This document shows positions 21,381-33,100 of a stretch of 64,000 nucleotides of DNA, in pieces. The notes under the pieces are model-generated. The model searched no databases, was not told where the DNA came from, and saw only the letters and a program-made list of their open reading frames with translations. Source of the DNA: Mortierella alpina (lineage: Eukaryota > Mortierellomycota > Mortierellomycetes > Mortierellales > Mortierellaceae); contig JANATF010000004.1 of assembly GCA_029449245.1 (NCBI GenBank), positions 310,001-374,000 of the forward strand. Direction: 5' to 3'. Each line of letters begins with the position of its first letter. Position 1 is the stretch's first letter. A program made the position numbers and the translations under genes.

Positions 21381-24300
21381 ATGACCGTTAAGGATCTCAC
21401 CGAGTTTATGACCCACCAACTCACCGACATTCCCAACGCACCCCTGCTGCCGGCTCGAGGCCTCTTTTCGTTCCGTACGTCGACCCTCCTAGCTGCCACA
21501 CAGGACCATGGTGGCGAGATACCTGGCACCATCGATCGCGCGCTCATCATTGCTCGAGTGCGGAAACAGCAGTTGATCCTCAGAGACCGACTCTCGGAGT
21601 TGACACCGGCAAGACGCAGCGCGCTAACCATCTCTACAACCGCTACCACAAGTCCATCCCCTGCGGCGTTGAAGCGCATGAGCAGCAGCTCCATGTCCGA
21701 AACCTCTCCGAACGAGTCGCAGGTGACCATCTCCACGACAGTTTCGACGACCAGTCCTTCTTCGGACTCTGGGACTTCAGACGTGGATAAAAGTGCTCGC
21801 TTCCCAGCCTTTGATATCAAGACAGGCTTTTCCGTGGAAGAAAAATGCAGAAAGAGTCCTGAGTCAGAGCACGAGAGTGGATACCACCAAAGCCAGAAGG
21901 ACGGGTATCATGATGAGGTCGATCGCAATGGCCTCTTTGGTGCAAGCGAAGACTACTCTGAAGTTTCCCAGCCATGCTCTGGATTGACGAGAGGGTCTAT
22001 GGATGTCAAGCCGAGAGGTGTTCGCCAGGTCTTAAGAAAAGGTAACGACATCATACGGCAACCCCATGCACTTAGGGAGCGGCGCACAAAGTAGATGCGA
22101 TTTTCAAGCGGGCAGTGCCCATTGCACCCTATCTTTTCTAACCCTCCTGGCTTCTCCCCTCTACCCCCTCTTTGTCTCTTTCCCCGTGTATTCCTCTGCC
22201 ATACCCTGCACTCCACAGTCAGCGCATCTGTCAAGAAGAAGCTTCACTATCTCTGGTCAGAGGATGACGAAGAGCATGCGCAGTTTCGGTGGGTCCACAT
22301 GCCTACAAATGAGCACGACGGTGACAACCCTTTCTACCAAGTCCAGTACGGAGTCCAATTCCAGAATCTTGTACCCCAACCCCCCGCTCGCTTCCCTTAT
22401 GCTCCCCAGCTCGCCTACGCCTCCCGGTATGGCTCTGCAGTGACGATCGATCCAAGCGAGCGAGCTGATCGCAAAGAGGAAGAACGACAACGCGAACGAC
22501 TGAACCGCAAAGCGCTTTTGAGACGTCGATCCACTACAGGCCGCTTCCGGAGACGACCCAACATCACTCTCCCACCGACGGAAGGTCGTATCACAGATCC
22601 AGTAGAGGTGGCGAGAATACGACGAGCTTATGACGGCACTTTTGCTTACAATATACACCAATGGAACGAAGACAAGAACAGCGACAGCCTTTTGGAGAAG
22701 ATGAACCGACAGGTTCGCACAGGCACCCAAGAGTGGACTCTGACTAGGGTCCAGCAGCAGCAGAACCAAATACCCGTGCCCACAGCGATCAGTATCTTGC
22801 CGGGGGACAGCACTCGGGTCTCTATATCAGATGTCAATCAGAGGATTGTCTCGCGCAGGTCTTTGAACAGAGCTGTGAGCACCCGCGCCCAGGGTAGGCC
22901 AGTCCGGAGGGAGGATCTCCACCTCTCACAATCATCATTCAGGGCTCAGTGGGAGGCGTATCAACGCAAAAACCTGACTTCCAGACGCGACGGCAGTGCG
23001 CTCGAATCAGAATCCCGGGACCAAGTCGTCGATTGTAACTCCAGTTTTGCGCAAGACTTGACAGCGAGGCTAAAGCAGGTGGCAGCTACGGATCAGAGAG
23101 CTGAAACCAGCATAGAGGTACCAGTGCCAGTGGTAATGATAACACCATGTCCAGGTCCGGCTATAGAGACGACATCATATGACATCAACACCAACCTTGT
23201 TGTGTCGGAACCTACATCCTCCTTTCTGACAGCGCCTCGAGTGGGATCGCGAGGACAAGGACTGGATCGAAGATCAAGAAGAGGGTCATCATCGCCTTAC
23301 GCTAGTGATCATGAAGTCCAAAGCGACAATGTCTCGGTGCGCATGCGCTCGAGCCACTCTAGTGTCCATTCTGCTTCCTCCCATGTTTCGGCAGCCTCGT
23401 CGATCGCCAACAGTATTTACTCTACCTTGTCTGAGGACTGGATCCGGCCGCCGTACTTTGCCAAATCGAAGAGCGCTCGGTACCCGCTCAGTCTCCAGCA
23501 TTCGATCAGGACTCTCCCGCCGCACGTCATGATCGGGGCCAGACGAACGTCAGAGTTGAATTCGGACGTCAAGACTGTAGCTGAAGCGACTCGTCTCGCG
23601 ATGCATATCAGGGCTCGAGGGTTGAGGGATCAGGATGGTGATATGATTCGACTTGATGTAGGAGACCAGTTGCATACCATTGAGTTCTCTGTAGTATTCA
23701 AGCCGATCGAAGGATTCGAGGAGGAGCAAAGAAACCCGACATTGTTGTTCAAGGACCCTTGTAAGACTGCGTTTCCATTGACTGCGGACTCTATGGGGTT
23801 TGTCAAGTACGGCTCTGATGACGAGGATGCAGATCTCATTGGAGATGAATTGGGAGTTGCTGTAGCCAATGCTGGAGAGACTGCAAAGAGCACTGTCCTA
23901 GACGTAAACGACACCAGTGCAATGGTTGCTATGGGAATCAACCCACTGGACCCTCATCCGGACCCGATGGCGTTTTACAACACCCACTTCGCTTACTTTC
24001 AAAGTCACGGCCATTTCCTTGGAGACAACAGCAGCGATCCGTCTCTCCAAGATGCAAAGGTCAAAGATCTGTGGAATGTTCGAGAAGTGTACAATGGGGA
24101 TCAATACCTTCAAGAAGTCGAGGAGGAAGGCGAAGGAGGCACCGTAAGACCTAAGCACCCTCCACAGCCCTTGATAGAGAACGTGAGAATATCTACCCCT
24201 TCTCCACCTACCTTCCCTTCTCAAGATGATTACTCCAGAAGAATGGCTGTCCTGAAGAAGGCGTATACGCGGGTTAAAAACTTTTGGACCAGCAGAGATC

Positions 24301-24545
24301 CTCCGACCGCGACGACGACAACGTCAACGACAACACTGCCGTTGCATACCGCCCGCTTCCAGGTTTGCTCACGGACTAAGATCGTTCCACAAACCCGATC
24401 AGCCGTAGCTGTAATTGATGGACGGGAACGTTGCGTGGAAAGTGACCAAGAATGGATCGCAAGACTCCCAAGTGGACCGCGAGCCCTGGGCCAGTTTGAC
24501 AGAGATTGGTTAGATGCAATGCCTCCGATATCAAGGATCGGATGA
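21381..24545 (+). CDS. large hydrophilic protein, unknown function
   Basis: Two exons, 21381-22041 and 22219-24545, join in phase to give 995 residues. Residues 1-220 start MTVKDLTEFMTHQL and become a Ser/Thr-rich, probably disordered region. After the junction comes an ordered-looking segment, KKKLHYLWSEDDEEHAQFRWVHMP, then a basic stretch with many Arg (RERLNRKALLRRRS). Near the C-terminal third is a Leu/Asp-rich segment (MIRLDVGDQLHTIEFSVVFKP) with acidic surroundings. The end is GPRALGQFDRDWLDAMPP. There is no signal peptide or membrane helix. I do not recognise the family; the arrangement suggests a fungal-specific regulatory or scaffold protein. Confidence 0.7.
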
Positions 24546-24676
24546 ACTCGATGCCGCTTCCTAAGACTAAAGCTAAGGCTGCTATGGATTGTTGAATACA
24601 AACAGAAACGAAGTGAGGACTGTTAAACACGTTCAGAAGGAGTGTTGAATATTAATGGTGAAATATCATTCAGAAT
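24546..24676. other. 3' spacer
   Basis: Presumed 3' flank of the upstream gene, leading into the repeat array. Nothing coding. Confidence 0.4.
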
Positions 24677-25410
24677 GTGCATTGCAATAAGCCGTTGCAC
24701 TTACACCTGGGTCTGGCAGAATCTGGTGCAAAGTGGACAAGAAAGAGAAGGAGAGTCTGTAGGGATTTCAGTGGCCTGGTTCGTCTTTATGGGCTGGCAG
24801 CATATACGACAAGACAGACACATATGCGAGAAGCTCGCGTTGAACGTACCTTCTCTTTAGCTCGAGCCAGATGGATAGCAGCAGACAAATGGAGGACGAG
24901 AGCGGTGTCGAAGTCGTTAGTCCGCTGCCGAGGGTTCTTGGGTCGGCACCATGCTCATTCAGAAGCGGTCTTGCAAAGCTCATTGCACTTACTTTTGGGT
25001 CTGGTAGACAATAGTGCAGGGTAGAGAAGAAAAAGATGAAAGAGATTCTGTTGGGGTTTCAGCGACCTGGTTGGACTTTATGGGCTGGCAGCACATACGA
25101 CAAGCCAGAGCCACATACGCGAGACTCTCGCGTTGAACGTACCTTCTCTTTGGCTCGAAGCACAAGGATAGCGGCGGACAGATGGAGAACGAGAGCGGTG
25201 TCGAGGTCGTTAGACGGCTGCAGAGGGTTTCTGGATCGGCAGCAAGCTCGCTCAGAAGCGACATCGCGAAACTGGTCGTTGCACTTACTCTTGGGACTGG
25301 CAGACTCTAGTGCAGGGTCGAGAAGAAAGAGTGGAAAGAGAGTCTGTAGGGGTTTTGGTGACCTGGTTCGTCTTTATGGGCTGGCAGCACATACGTATCT
25401 TTCTTATATG
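24677..25410 (+). repeat. array of about 290-bp tandem repeats (locus 1)
   Basis: Two and a half diverged units. The anchor TTGCACTTA...GGGTCTGGCAGA recurs at about 24694, 24984 and 25277, and CCTGGTTCGTCTTTATGGGC or close variants near 24775, 25066 and 25362, so the period is 290-296 bases. Each full unit contains a small hairpin: GCGAG-AAG-CTCGC at 24836-24848 and CGCGAG-ACT-CTCGCG at 25118-25132. The same family occurs in inverse orientation at 47640-48790. Frames inside the units are short and not conserved, so I regard it as non-coding. Confidence 0.85.
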
Positions 25411-26428
25411 TTTTATGTGGCGCGGAAAGGTTTATAGTGCATGGGAGTCAGGGTCGGCTGTAAGTCGTCTCAATGTATATATGGCATAGGCATAGGCATA
25501 GGGACACTGCTATGCTTTACGAAGACGCCTACCGTTCTTGTTGATTAGCTCGTCGTGCACGAGTTGCAGCAATATGCTCTTTTATATGCTTGCAAGGGAA
25601 GCTACATGGGGAAGTTCATTGCGTGGAATCCCATTTCGAAGTCAATGTCAAGAATGAGGCTCGATCTTGTGCATTCTCACTTACCTGTTTGTTCCTCAGC
25701 TTGCCTTGTTGTCTCGAGTCAAAGCGGGCAAGTCTTGATGGACGCTCGTTCGAGCTCGATATAACGGTAAATTACAGAAGTTTTGACAAGAGTGTACGCC
25801 CTCCCTCTGGCGGCTAACGTTGTAGAGCACGTTGTGGAAAAGTTCCCTGGCATGTCCTTTTATTTGAAGATGGGGTCTTTGTGGAGCGCGTTTCGTGGTG
25901 TGTGCGCTTACCTTAGTCGTCGCGGGCGAAGGTGAAGGTGAGGCGTGGAGAAGAGGAAGGAGGAAAGACTATGCCAGGCAGGGGCCATGCTACGCGAGCG
26001 TAGTACAAAATTGTGAAACCTTATCGAAGCCACAAGTTTCTGGCTCGTGCGGTTGCAAGTTGCCCTGTCGTCTGATGGTCTGCTATGGTGTAAGATCTCC
26101 CGATATACCTGTTGTGTGCTTGGAAGGCAAGAGGAGGAACTATAGAGCCCAGGGTTAACCATTGCAGAAGCTTGGGAATGTGTATGGCATGCTTCGCCCA
26201 ATCTGGGGTGACTTTGGGCATTTAAATTTTCCGCTTAGCAGTGCTGCTTTTTTTTACAGTCTTCACCATCCCGCCTTCTTTTACTCATGATGACATGAAC
26301 AGACACAATGCCAACAACAAACACATGCACAACCTGCTTTATTTTCTCTTTACACTAAACTTTCGAAACAACCTCATCAGTAGCACACTGTATGTCTTTT
26401 CTATATTGTTACATCTTTTTTGACATCC
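25411..26428. other. intergenic spacer after the repeat array
   Basis: Unique, moderately AT-rich sequence with a short GCATAG repeat (25487-25502). No gene or RNA is recognised. The last 150 bases presumably hold the proton-channel promoter. Confidence 0.4.
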
Positions 26429-27362
26429 ATGGATATTAGCGAGCAAGATGAAGTGAAAGAGGCTGTTGGGTGCTCTGGGGCAGCATATCGCAATCCGGCA
26501 CAGGATAACGGGAAGAATTTGCATGGGAGCGAGCAGCGGTTTGCGGCTCGGAATGAACCTCCTTTGCGCCGAATAAAGACTTGCCCAGCCCCACAGCACA
26601 CAACATTCGTCGACTGCTCTTACGCTGACCGAACGGGATCAGAGGCATCTGGTGCAATGTTGAACCAAACTCATTCCCATTCCATGGGTGATGAGGATCT
26701 CATTTGCCACCATAGTGGCCAACAATCGTGGTGCTCGAAGACACGACAATGGATCGGAGCAAAGATCGAGTCCAAGAGTGCGCATATCACCATTCTCGTC
26801 CTCACACTGGTCGATATTATTCTCGTTGTGCTCCAGATCGGGGCGTCGCTTCTCCACCTGGATGAGACCAAGGAAGAAATCTGGATTATTGCACTTTTTG
26901 AGCACCTCTCGCTGGCCATCATCAGCATCTTTATGCTCGAAATCCTACTCAAGTTCTTTGCGTTTGGCCCACGGTACTTCTGGAGGGGTGTTCCGCATGG
27001 CATTCTACATCTTGTCGACGCCGCCATTATTATCACGTCGTTTACACTGGAGCTCATCCTGAAAGGCGCTGAGCAAGAATTGGCCAACCTACTCATCATC
27101 TTTCGGTTATGGAGAGGTGAGTAACAGAGTCACTACAATGGCGTCTCTGCTCTTTTTGCTGTGTCAAAGAGCTCACATTCATTATCAATTGGCCATGCAT
27201 ATAGTCATCAAGCTAACTGGCACCGTAGCCATCGAAGTCTCAGAGCATGATCAGCTCCGTGTCGCTATCCTACAAGACAGAGTGCATTCTTTGGAGGTGG
27301 AGTTGGAGGATAGTCGGGCTCATATACGAAGACTGGAGTCAATAATAGGGTCCTCGGCATAG
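26429..27362 (+). CDS. Hv1-type voltage-gated proton channel
   Basis: Lets protons leave the cell when the membrane depolarises. Exons 26429-27116 and 27205-27362 give 281 residues. A cytosolic N terminus of about 115 residues precedes four helices. S1 has the selectivity-filter Asp (D129 in LVLTLVDIILV). S2 has E171 in MLEILLKFFAF. S3 has D197 and E208 in HLVDAAIIITSFTLELIL. S4 reads IIFRLWRVIKLTG, with charges R226, R229 and K232 spaced every third residue. There is no pore domain, so it is a stand-alone voltage sensor. After S4 comes a coiled coil (LRVAILQDRVHSLEVELEDSR), the dimerisation element of Hv1. The exon junction falls inside S4; the acceptor ATATAG at 27204 restores VIK. Lys instead of a third Arg in S4 is notable. 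The start is the ATG at 26429. Confidence 0.85.
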
Positions 27363-27404
27363 CCGCGAGTGTCTTTGGTAGATGCAACGCCGAACTGAAA
27401 ACCT

Positions 27405-28255
27405 TTATTCCTGCGGCTTTATGAACGATCGCTTTTGAGTACCGCTAATGCTGCCATTGTTATCGTTGTTGGAAGTCCCTGACCGATTTGACTTTTGCGG
27501 CGGCGCCCTCCTATTTGTCGTTGGTTTTTTGCTGGCGCTCGCAGTTTTCGTCTTTTTGGCGCTATTCGAATGACCTAGTCCGTCCGCAAGCTCATCGTCT
27601 CCGATCTCGTTCGCGCGTTCTCTTTTCAACTCACGGTCCAGCTGCTGATCAGTTGCAGACTTTGATGCGGTTGTCTAAAATGGAGGAAATAGTTGAGCAA
27701 ACAAGAAAGCTTTGAATCACGCAGTAGCTAGACTTAGACAAGATATGTCCGCACCTCAATTTCCGCGTTAAACTTTTGGAACGACACCCTGCCGACACTT
27801 GTCCGCTCTGTAGCATCCATTTGAAGGAAACTCGGCTCATACTCCACTTGGAACTTACTATAGTGCAGTTGAGTGTTGATTAGGTTAGCACTTTCATGAC
27901 TGGGGGGGGGGGGGGGGGGGAGAGCAGTGGGTTGGATGGTGGATGCAATCGCGCACTTACGGTTTGGGAAGGTCCAGGGCCTTCTGGTCAAGAACCCAAT
28001 GAGCTTCAGTGACGACCCGAACTTGCTCCTTCTCCAGCTTCTGTCGTGTCTCCTGTTCCTGCTCCCGTTGCATGAACTAGCGATTGAAACAAGCATCGTT
28101 ATTATTCACGCCAGTCTTCATTTCCGTGGTGCAGTGTCGCGATACTACTTATCACGACCAAAGTGCACTTGTTTCTTTTTTCTTGCAACAGGAATGCTCA
28201 CCTTCATGGTAAGCAGCTTGCTTGAAAGGGCCTTCTTGTGTGGTACTTCTGCCAT
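27405..28255 (-). CDS. MPP6: MPP6/MPHOSPH6 nuclear RNA exosome cofactor
   Basis: Exons 28255-28202, 28076-27961, 27857-27755 and 27674-27405 give 180 residues. MPP6 links the Mtr4 helicase to the nuclear exosome and takes part in 5.8S rRNA maturation and nuclear RNA decay. The hallmark MKFMQR (residues 17-22) spans the first exon junction, followed by EAHWVLD, SFLQMDA and GRVSFQKFNAEIE, in the same order as human MPHOSPH6 (MKFMQR, EEHWYLD, GRMSFRGFNPEVE). The C-terminal half is Lys/Ser/Asn-rich, as expected for an RNA-binding or nuclear-targeting tail. Its stop codon is only 42 bases from the convergent proton-channel stop, so the 3' untranslated regions must overlap. Intron 2 holds a run of 19 G (plus strand), meaning a C tract in the transcript. 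Confidence 0.88.
27902..27920. repeat. G19 homopolymer inside MPP6 intron 2
   Basis: An uninterrupted run of 19 G on the plus strand. On the transcribed strand it forms a C-rich tract about 45 bases before the exon 3 acceptor, so it may serve as a polypyrimidine tract. Length is probably variable between strains and prone to sequencing error. Confidence 0.9.
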
Positions 28256-28457
28256 TCTTGCTTGTGCGTGTGATTAGTGGTTGAGGGAACGAAGGTTGAT
28301 GCAAATCGTCGACCTCTTTGAAAGACGAAGCCTGTGGTGATCTAAAGACGGTCACAACCGCTGGTCAAGCTCAAAACAAATACGTAAAAAAAAAAAAAAA
28401 GTCGAGCTCATTCTGCAAACTCACCACCAACACCAAGCACCAAAGAACTATACCATT
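28256..28457. promoter_or_regulatory. divergent promoter shared by MPP6 and SPOUT1-type genes
   Basis: Only 202 bases separate the two start codons, and they point away from each other. The segment includes an A15 tract near 28386 and no clear TATA box. Both products act on RNA, so coordinated expression is plausible. Confidence 0.55.
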
Positions 28458-29980
28458 ATGGAGGAACATCACAGCAACAAGGTAGCCCGCAGGAAGAAGC
28501 CAGTGTGATGGTAGTTCATAGACTGAATAGCCTACCAGAACACGATACTGAACCTCTAAAGCGTTGCTCCCTCCTACTTACAGCGCAAGAAGACATACGA
28601 CAACAAGCAACGGTCAGGACCAGAGTACGAGGCTAACCACGAAGACGGAGAAAGATCAGGAAGAGGAGATCGCAGGGAGGATCACAGAAAGGCGCCATCA
28701 TTACAGCAGCTACAGCATGCCGCCCACCTCGCATATCAATTCCCAGTCCCAGAGAAGGGCCGCAAATGGACCGTGTCCATCGCCGTGCCCGGAAGTATCC
28801 TTGATGGATCTTTGACGGTCGAGCTGAAGACGTATCTTGTCGGACAGGTAACAAGATATCTTATCTTTTCCTGGATATGCCCAACCTATTGCTATGCACT
28901 GTGAGCTCACTGCCCTAGAGCAATGTCATGCCTTTACTGACCCTTTCTTTGCTACACAGATCGCACGAGCCTGTGTGCTGTTCAACGTGGACGAGATCGT
29001 CATCTACAACGAATCCGCCAAGGGTCTTCAAAAGGAAAACCTCGGCAAGGACGATTATCTTCCCAAATCCGACCCCAATCTTTTCATGGGGCGCGTACTT
29101 CAATATCTTGAAACACCACTCTATCTCCGCAAGCTCCTCTTCCCCATGCACCGTGATCTCAAATTTGCAGGACTTCTCAACCCTCTTGACCCACCTCACC
29201 ACGTCCACCTCGACGAACGGTCGCTCTTCCGTGAGGGTGTTGTCGTCCGTCCCAGGGATAGCAAATACTCGATCGTGAACTGTGGAATGCGCAAGGAGGT
29301 TCTGATTGATCGTCCCGTCCCTACAGGATCCAGGGTCACTGTCAGGATCCATGGAGCGGACAAGGACAAAAAGAAGATGGACAAGAACGCAAAGACCGCC
29401 GCAGCCATCGCGGCCATGGAAGCAAGCTTAACAGAAGACAAGGCAGCCCTTCAGAAATACTTTATGGGCACGGTTGTCTCACCAAAGACGCCGAGAGAGG
29501 AGACGGGATACTACTGGGGATACCAAGTCAGGTTGGCAGACGCCATCTCCAAGGTCTTTACCGAGTCACCCTTCCCTGTAAGTGTCTCCAGCCGAGTGCT
29601 TTTATCACTTGCTACTTGTTCATGACTTGCTCGCCTGATGTGAATGAAGTCTAACAGGTTGGAGGGGTGTTTTAACCTTGTAGAATGGCTATGATCTCAC
29701 GATCGGCACGTCAGACAAAGGCACTCCTCTGTCACCGACAGTCACTGGCTCTGTTCCCAACTTTTCACATGCGTTGATCGTCTTTGGAGGTGCCAACGGT
29801 ATCGAGACTGCGGTCGAGGCTGACGAGGATCTCAAGTGCGGGGCGGACGAGACCAAGGACATGTTTGACATGTGGCTCAACACCTGTCCAGGCCAAGGAA
29901 GCCGAGTAGTAAGGACTGAGGAAGCGCTCTTGATCACCATGGCTGCACTCCAGGGCACATTATCATCCCAGGGTCTGTAG
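28458..29980 (+). CDS. SPOUT1/C9orf114-type SPOUT methyltransferase
   Basis: A trefoil-knot (SPOUT) methyltransferase of the family that includes human SPOUT1 (CENP-32), which modifies RNA using S-adenosylmethionine. Exons 28458-28481, 28584-28847, 28960-29577 and 29684-29980 give 400 residues; the human protein is 376. After a charged, Arg/Lys-rich N terminus, the fold begins at WTVSIAVPGSILD. It continues with TYLVGQIARACVLFNVDEIVIYN, split by intron 2, then LQYLETPLYLRKLLFP and FREGVVV. The C-terminal knot contains ALIVFGGANGIE and ends in FDMWLNTCPGQGSRVVRTEEA, the expected cofactor-binding region. The first exon encodes just eight residues. The family call is strong; the RNA substrate in this organism is not visible. 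Confidence 0.9.
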
Positions 29981-30192
29981 AAGTTTTTTTTTTCTTTTTC
30001 TCATAAAGGGACAGTTTTGACGTGGTTTGTCAGGCCGTTGAATGCAGATGTTTCCCAAGCCGCGGATCAGAAATTCACCGCAGTCCAGTCCACTTTCTCT
30101 CCCCTTTTGCGCTGTTGACTCTTGCTCCCATCCTGCTCTTCACATCCCTCCGCATCTGATCCTCCCAGTCCCAGGACAGACGCAGCTTTACG

Positions 30193-33100
30193 ATGCCACC
30201 AAAAAAGAAAAACAAGTACGCCAATGCACCAGCAAGAGGCTTTGCCACCACCTCCATCCCAAAGGCAAAGCCCATTGTCGTCGAACCCGAGCCAGAGCCA
30301 GAACCCATTGTGGAGACGCCAGCACCCCCACCCTCCGATTCAGATCAGGCAAAGTCTGCAGCAGTCGAGGAAGAGGAGCCCGAGGACGAGTTTGTGTCTT
30401 TGGCAGAGAGACTCGAGGGCCTCTCGCTGAAGAAGGTCGACGCCTTCTTGGGTCAGACGCAAAAGATCAACGTCGATACGCTGCCAGTCCTAAAAATGGA
30501 GAACAACTTGGAGAACAGCGTTCTCGCGTTGCTAAAGGAGGTTGAGGCAAAGGATGCAGGTAATCCCTGTTCTTTTTCTGTACCAGCAAAAGTGGAAATG
30601 ACAAACATTGGCTCTTCGCATTCAGTGAATCTCATACAACCCTTCATCACCTCCCACCCCAACCTGAATAGGTGCGTTTAAACCAAACGTGTACTTGAAC
30701 AGCGATCAAATGGTTGCTAAACTCAATGTCACGTATCTTGCGCTCCTCCGACTTGGATTTGAGAAGCAGGACATTGAAGAAGCTCTCAGGCACACATATA
30801 CGGGGGAATCAGAGGACGCGTTGGACTGGGTACGAGCCCACTGGCAAAGGCGGTTCATGGTGACAGAAGCGCCCGTTTGCATGTAGGGTGCTCGCACTAA
30901 ACCCGTCTCGGTTTCCTTTGTCTTGTGGAATTAGCTTTGCCTGCACTTGGACTCGGATAAGTTGCCTCGTGGATTTGCAGACAAGCTGTACCACGATGAA
31001 GGTGAGTGGATCGGATGCAAGTCATTTTTTCAACCTTTCTTTGGAACAGTGCATGCAAGGACTAAGTCGCAATTTTCCGTGTTCATAGAAATGAAGATAT
31101 CCGTCCATGCCTCTCAGCCATACGCGCCATCACTACCAGACTCGGCCAGCATGTCTCGGCCGGCAATACGTCTGGAACAAGGAGGGAGCACTCCCGGACC
31201 CCTGCATGTACAGGAGCAGACACATGCCCCAGCACCAGCGACGATTGAGAAGGCGTGGATTCTGCAGGCTGCTCTTGCAGTAAGTTTTTCAGACTTTTAT
31301 TTTTCCACGACAAGGATTATGATGAAGAGATGCCATCCATTCTTACGGTACGGTATGAATGTCCACTGATAGGAAAACTCGGATGAGGAAGCAGAGGATC
31401 CAAACGAACGCTACGTTAACTACAGGATGACTCTAACAGAGCTGGCCCAGGCTCTTGCAGAGACCGACGTGCCTGCGGATCGAAAGGCCATCACTCGCAA
31501 AATCGACACACTAAACTCAAAAGTGAACGACCTCGACATTGATTTCACGTTCAACAAGAAGCTGGCGGAGTCCATGCTGAAGCAGCGGATAATCGAGGAC
31601 AAGAAAAAATCGAAGAAGGCCAAACGTAAGAAGGAAAAGGAGCAGGAGGCACTCAAGAAGGAAGCGCAGGTCGAAGGAGAGGACGATGGAGCCGACATGC
31701 TTGGCACCATGTGGGACCTCGAGGGCGGATCAGCATCAGTACCAGACGCAGCATCAGGAAATCAGGATCACTTGGTCAGGCGGCGACAGATGGCCAACCC
31801 ATCCTGGAGCGGTGGCTCACCCAAAGTGGTGCTGGCAGAGTTTTGTCGCAAGAAGGATCGTCATTCCAAGGTCGTCTATAAAAAGGCGCCGCGCTCAACT
31901 CCCACAGTTGTCATGGCGATCGTAACAGTAACCTGGGGCAGTGGCAGTATCACCCAGGCAGAGATGACGGAGGAGGGATGCGAGAATATGGCCGAGGCTG
32001 AAAACTATGTCGCCACAAAGTTGCTATATGAACTTACGCCGTTGCCGTTGTACAGATCATTACCTCCGACATATCGCGACTTGTGGCTCGAATGGATCGA
32101 CGAAAAGGAGTCTGCTGGTCGGATGGCCAAGAAAGTTGTCGATGGGGATCGCTTATCCTTCATCAAAACGCTGGCAGCCAAGATTCCCAGCCGCGGGAAT
32201 GGAGAGATTGCGGACGCGACTGAACATGCAGAGGAACAAGGACGCGATTCAGACGCACTAAAGGATAAGGAGATCGTCATCACCCCAGCTGGAAAGGCGC
32301 TCCAGCAAAGTTGGCACCAACGGTTAAAGCGTCCCGCTCACATCAAGCTGTTCGAGAAGCGCAAGGACCTCCCTATCTATCAATTCCGGGACCAGCTGTT
32401 GAGGTTGTTGAGGAATAGCCAGGTGCTGATTGTGTCTGGCGAGACAGGATGTGGAAAGAGTACACAGGTACCTCAGTACCTAGCCGAGTTCATGCTCGAG
32501 GAGGGTCTAGGCGACCAATGCGACATTGTCTGCACACAACCTCGTCGAATCTCGGCCATTTCGATTGCCAATCGCGTCTCTGAGGAACTGGGTGACAGCC
32601 GGAACTCGGCCGGCAAGCCCAACACTTTGGTAGGCTATCAAATCCGACTGGAATCGCGTGTCGCTCCATCCAATATCCTCAAATTTTGCACTACGGTAAG
32701 TCTATCCTTGCATGCGGCATTTACCTTCAATCATAATTCAGGCTTAAACACGGTGAGGTGATGAGAGACTGACGATCGATGAGATATTTTCGTTATTGTA
32801 GGGAATCCTGCTCCGACGACTAGAGTCTGACAAGACCCTGAAGGGGGTGACCCATTTGGTTATTGACGAAGTACACGAGCGAACACTCGAGTCGGACTTT
32901 TTGCTAATCATTCTCAAGAAGCTGCTGCCTAATCGTCCTGATTTGAAGTAAGGGTATATGACGGATATGTGTTTTCTCGGAGATATGGAGCAATGTTACT
33001 AATGCTTCGAATTTGTCACACACCCTAATTCTAGGATCATCCTGATGAGTGCAACGGTGGACTCGGCTCGCTTTTCAGAGTACTTTAATGGCTGTCCTAT

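Noticed and set aside
24677-25437. Open frames through the 290-bp repeats as a repeated protein
   Set aside because: The frames are broken by stops at different places in each copy, and they occur on both strands.
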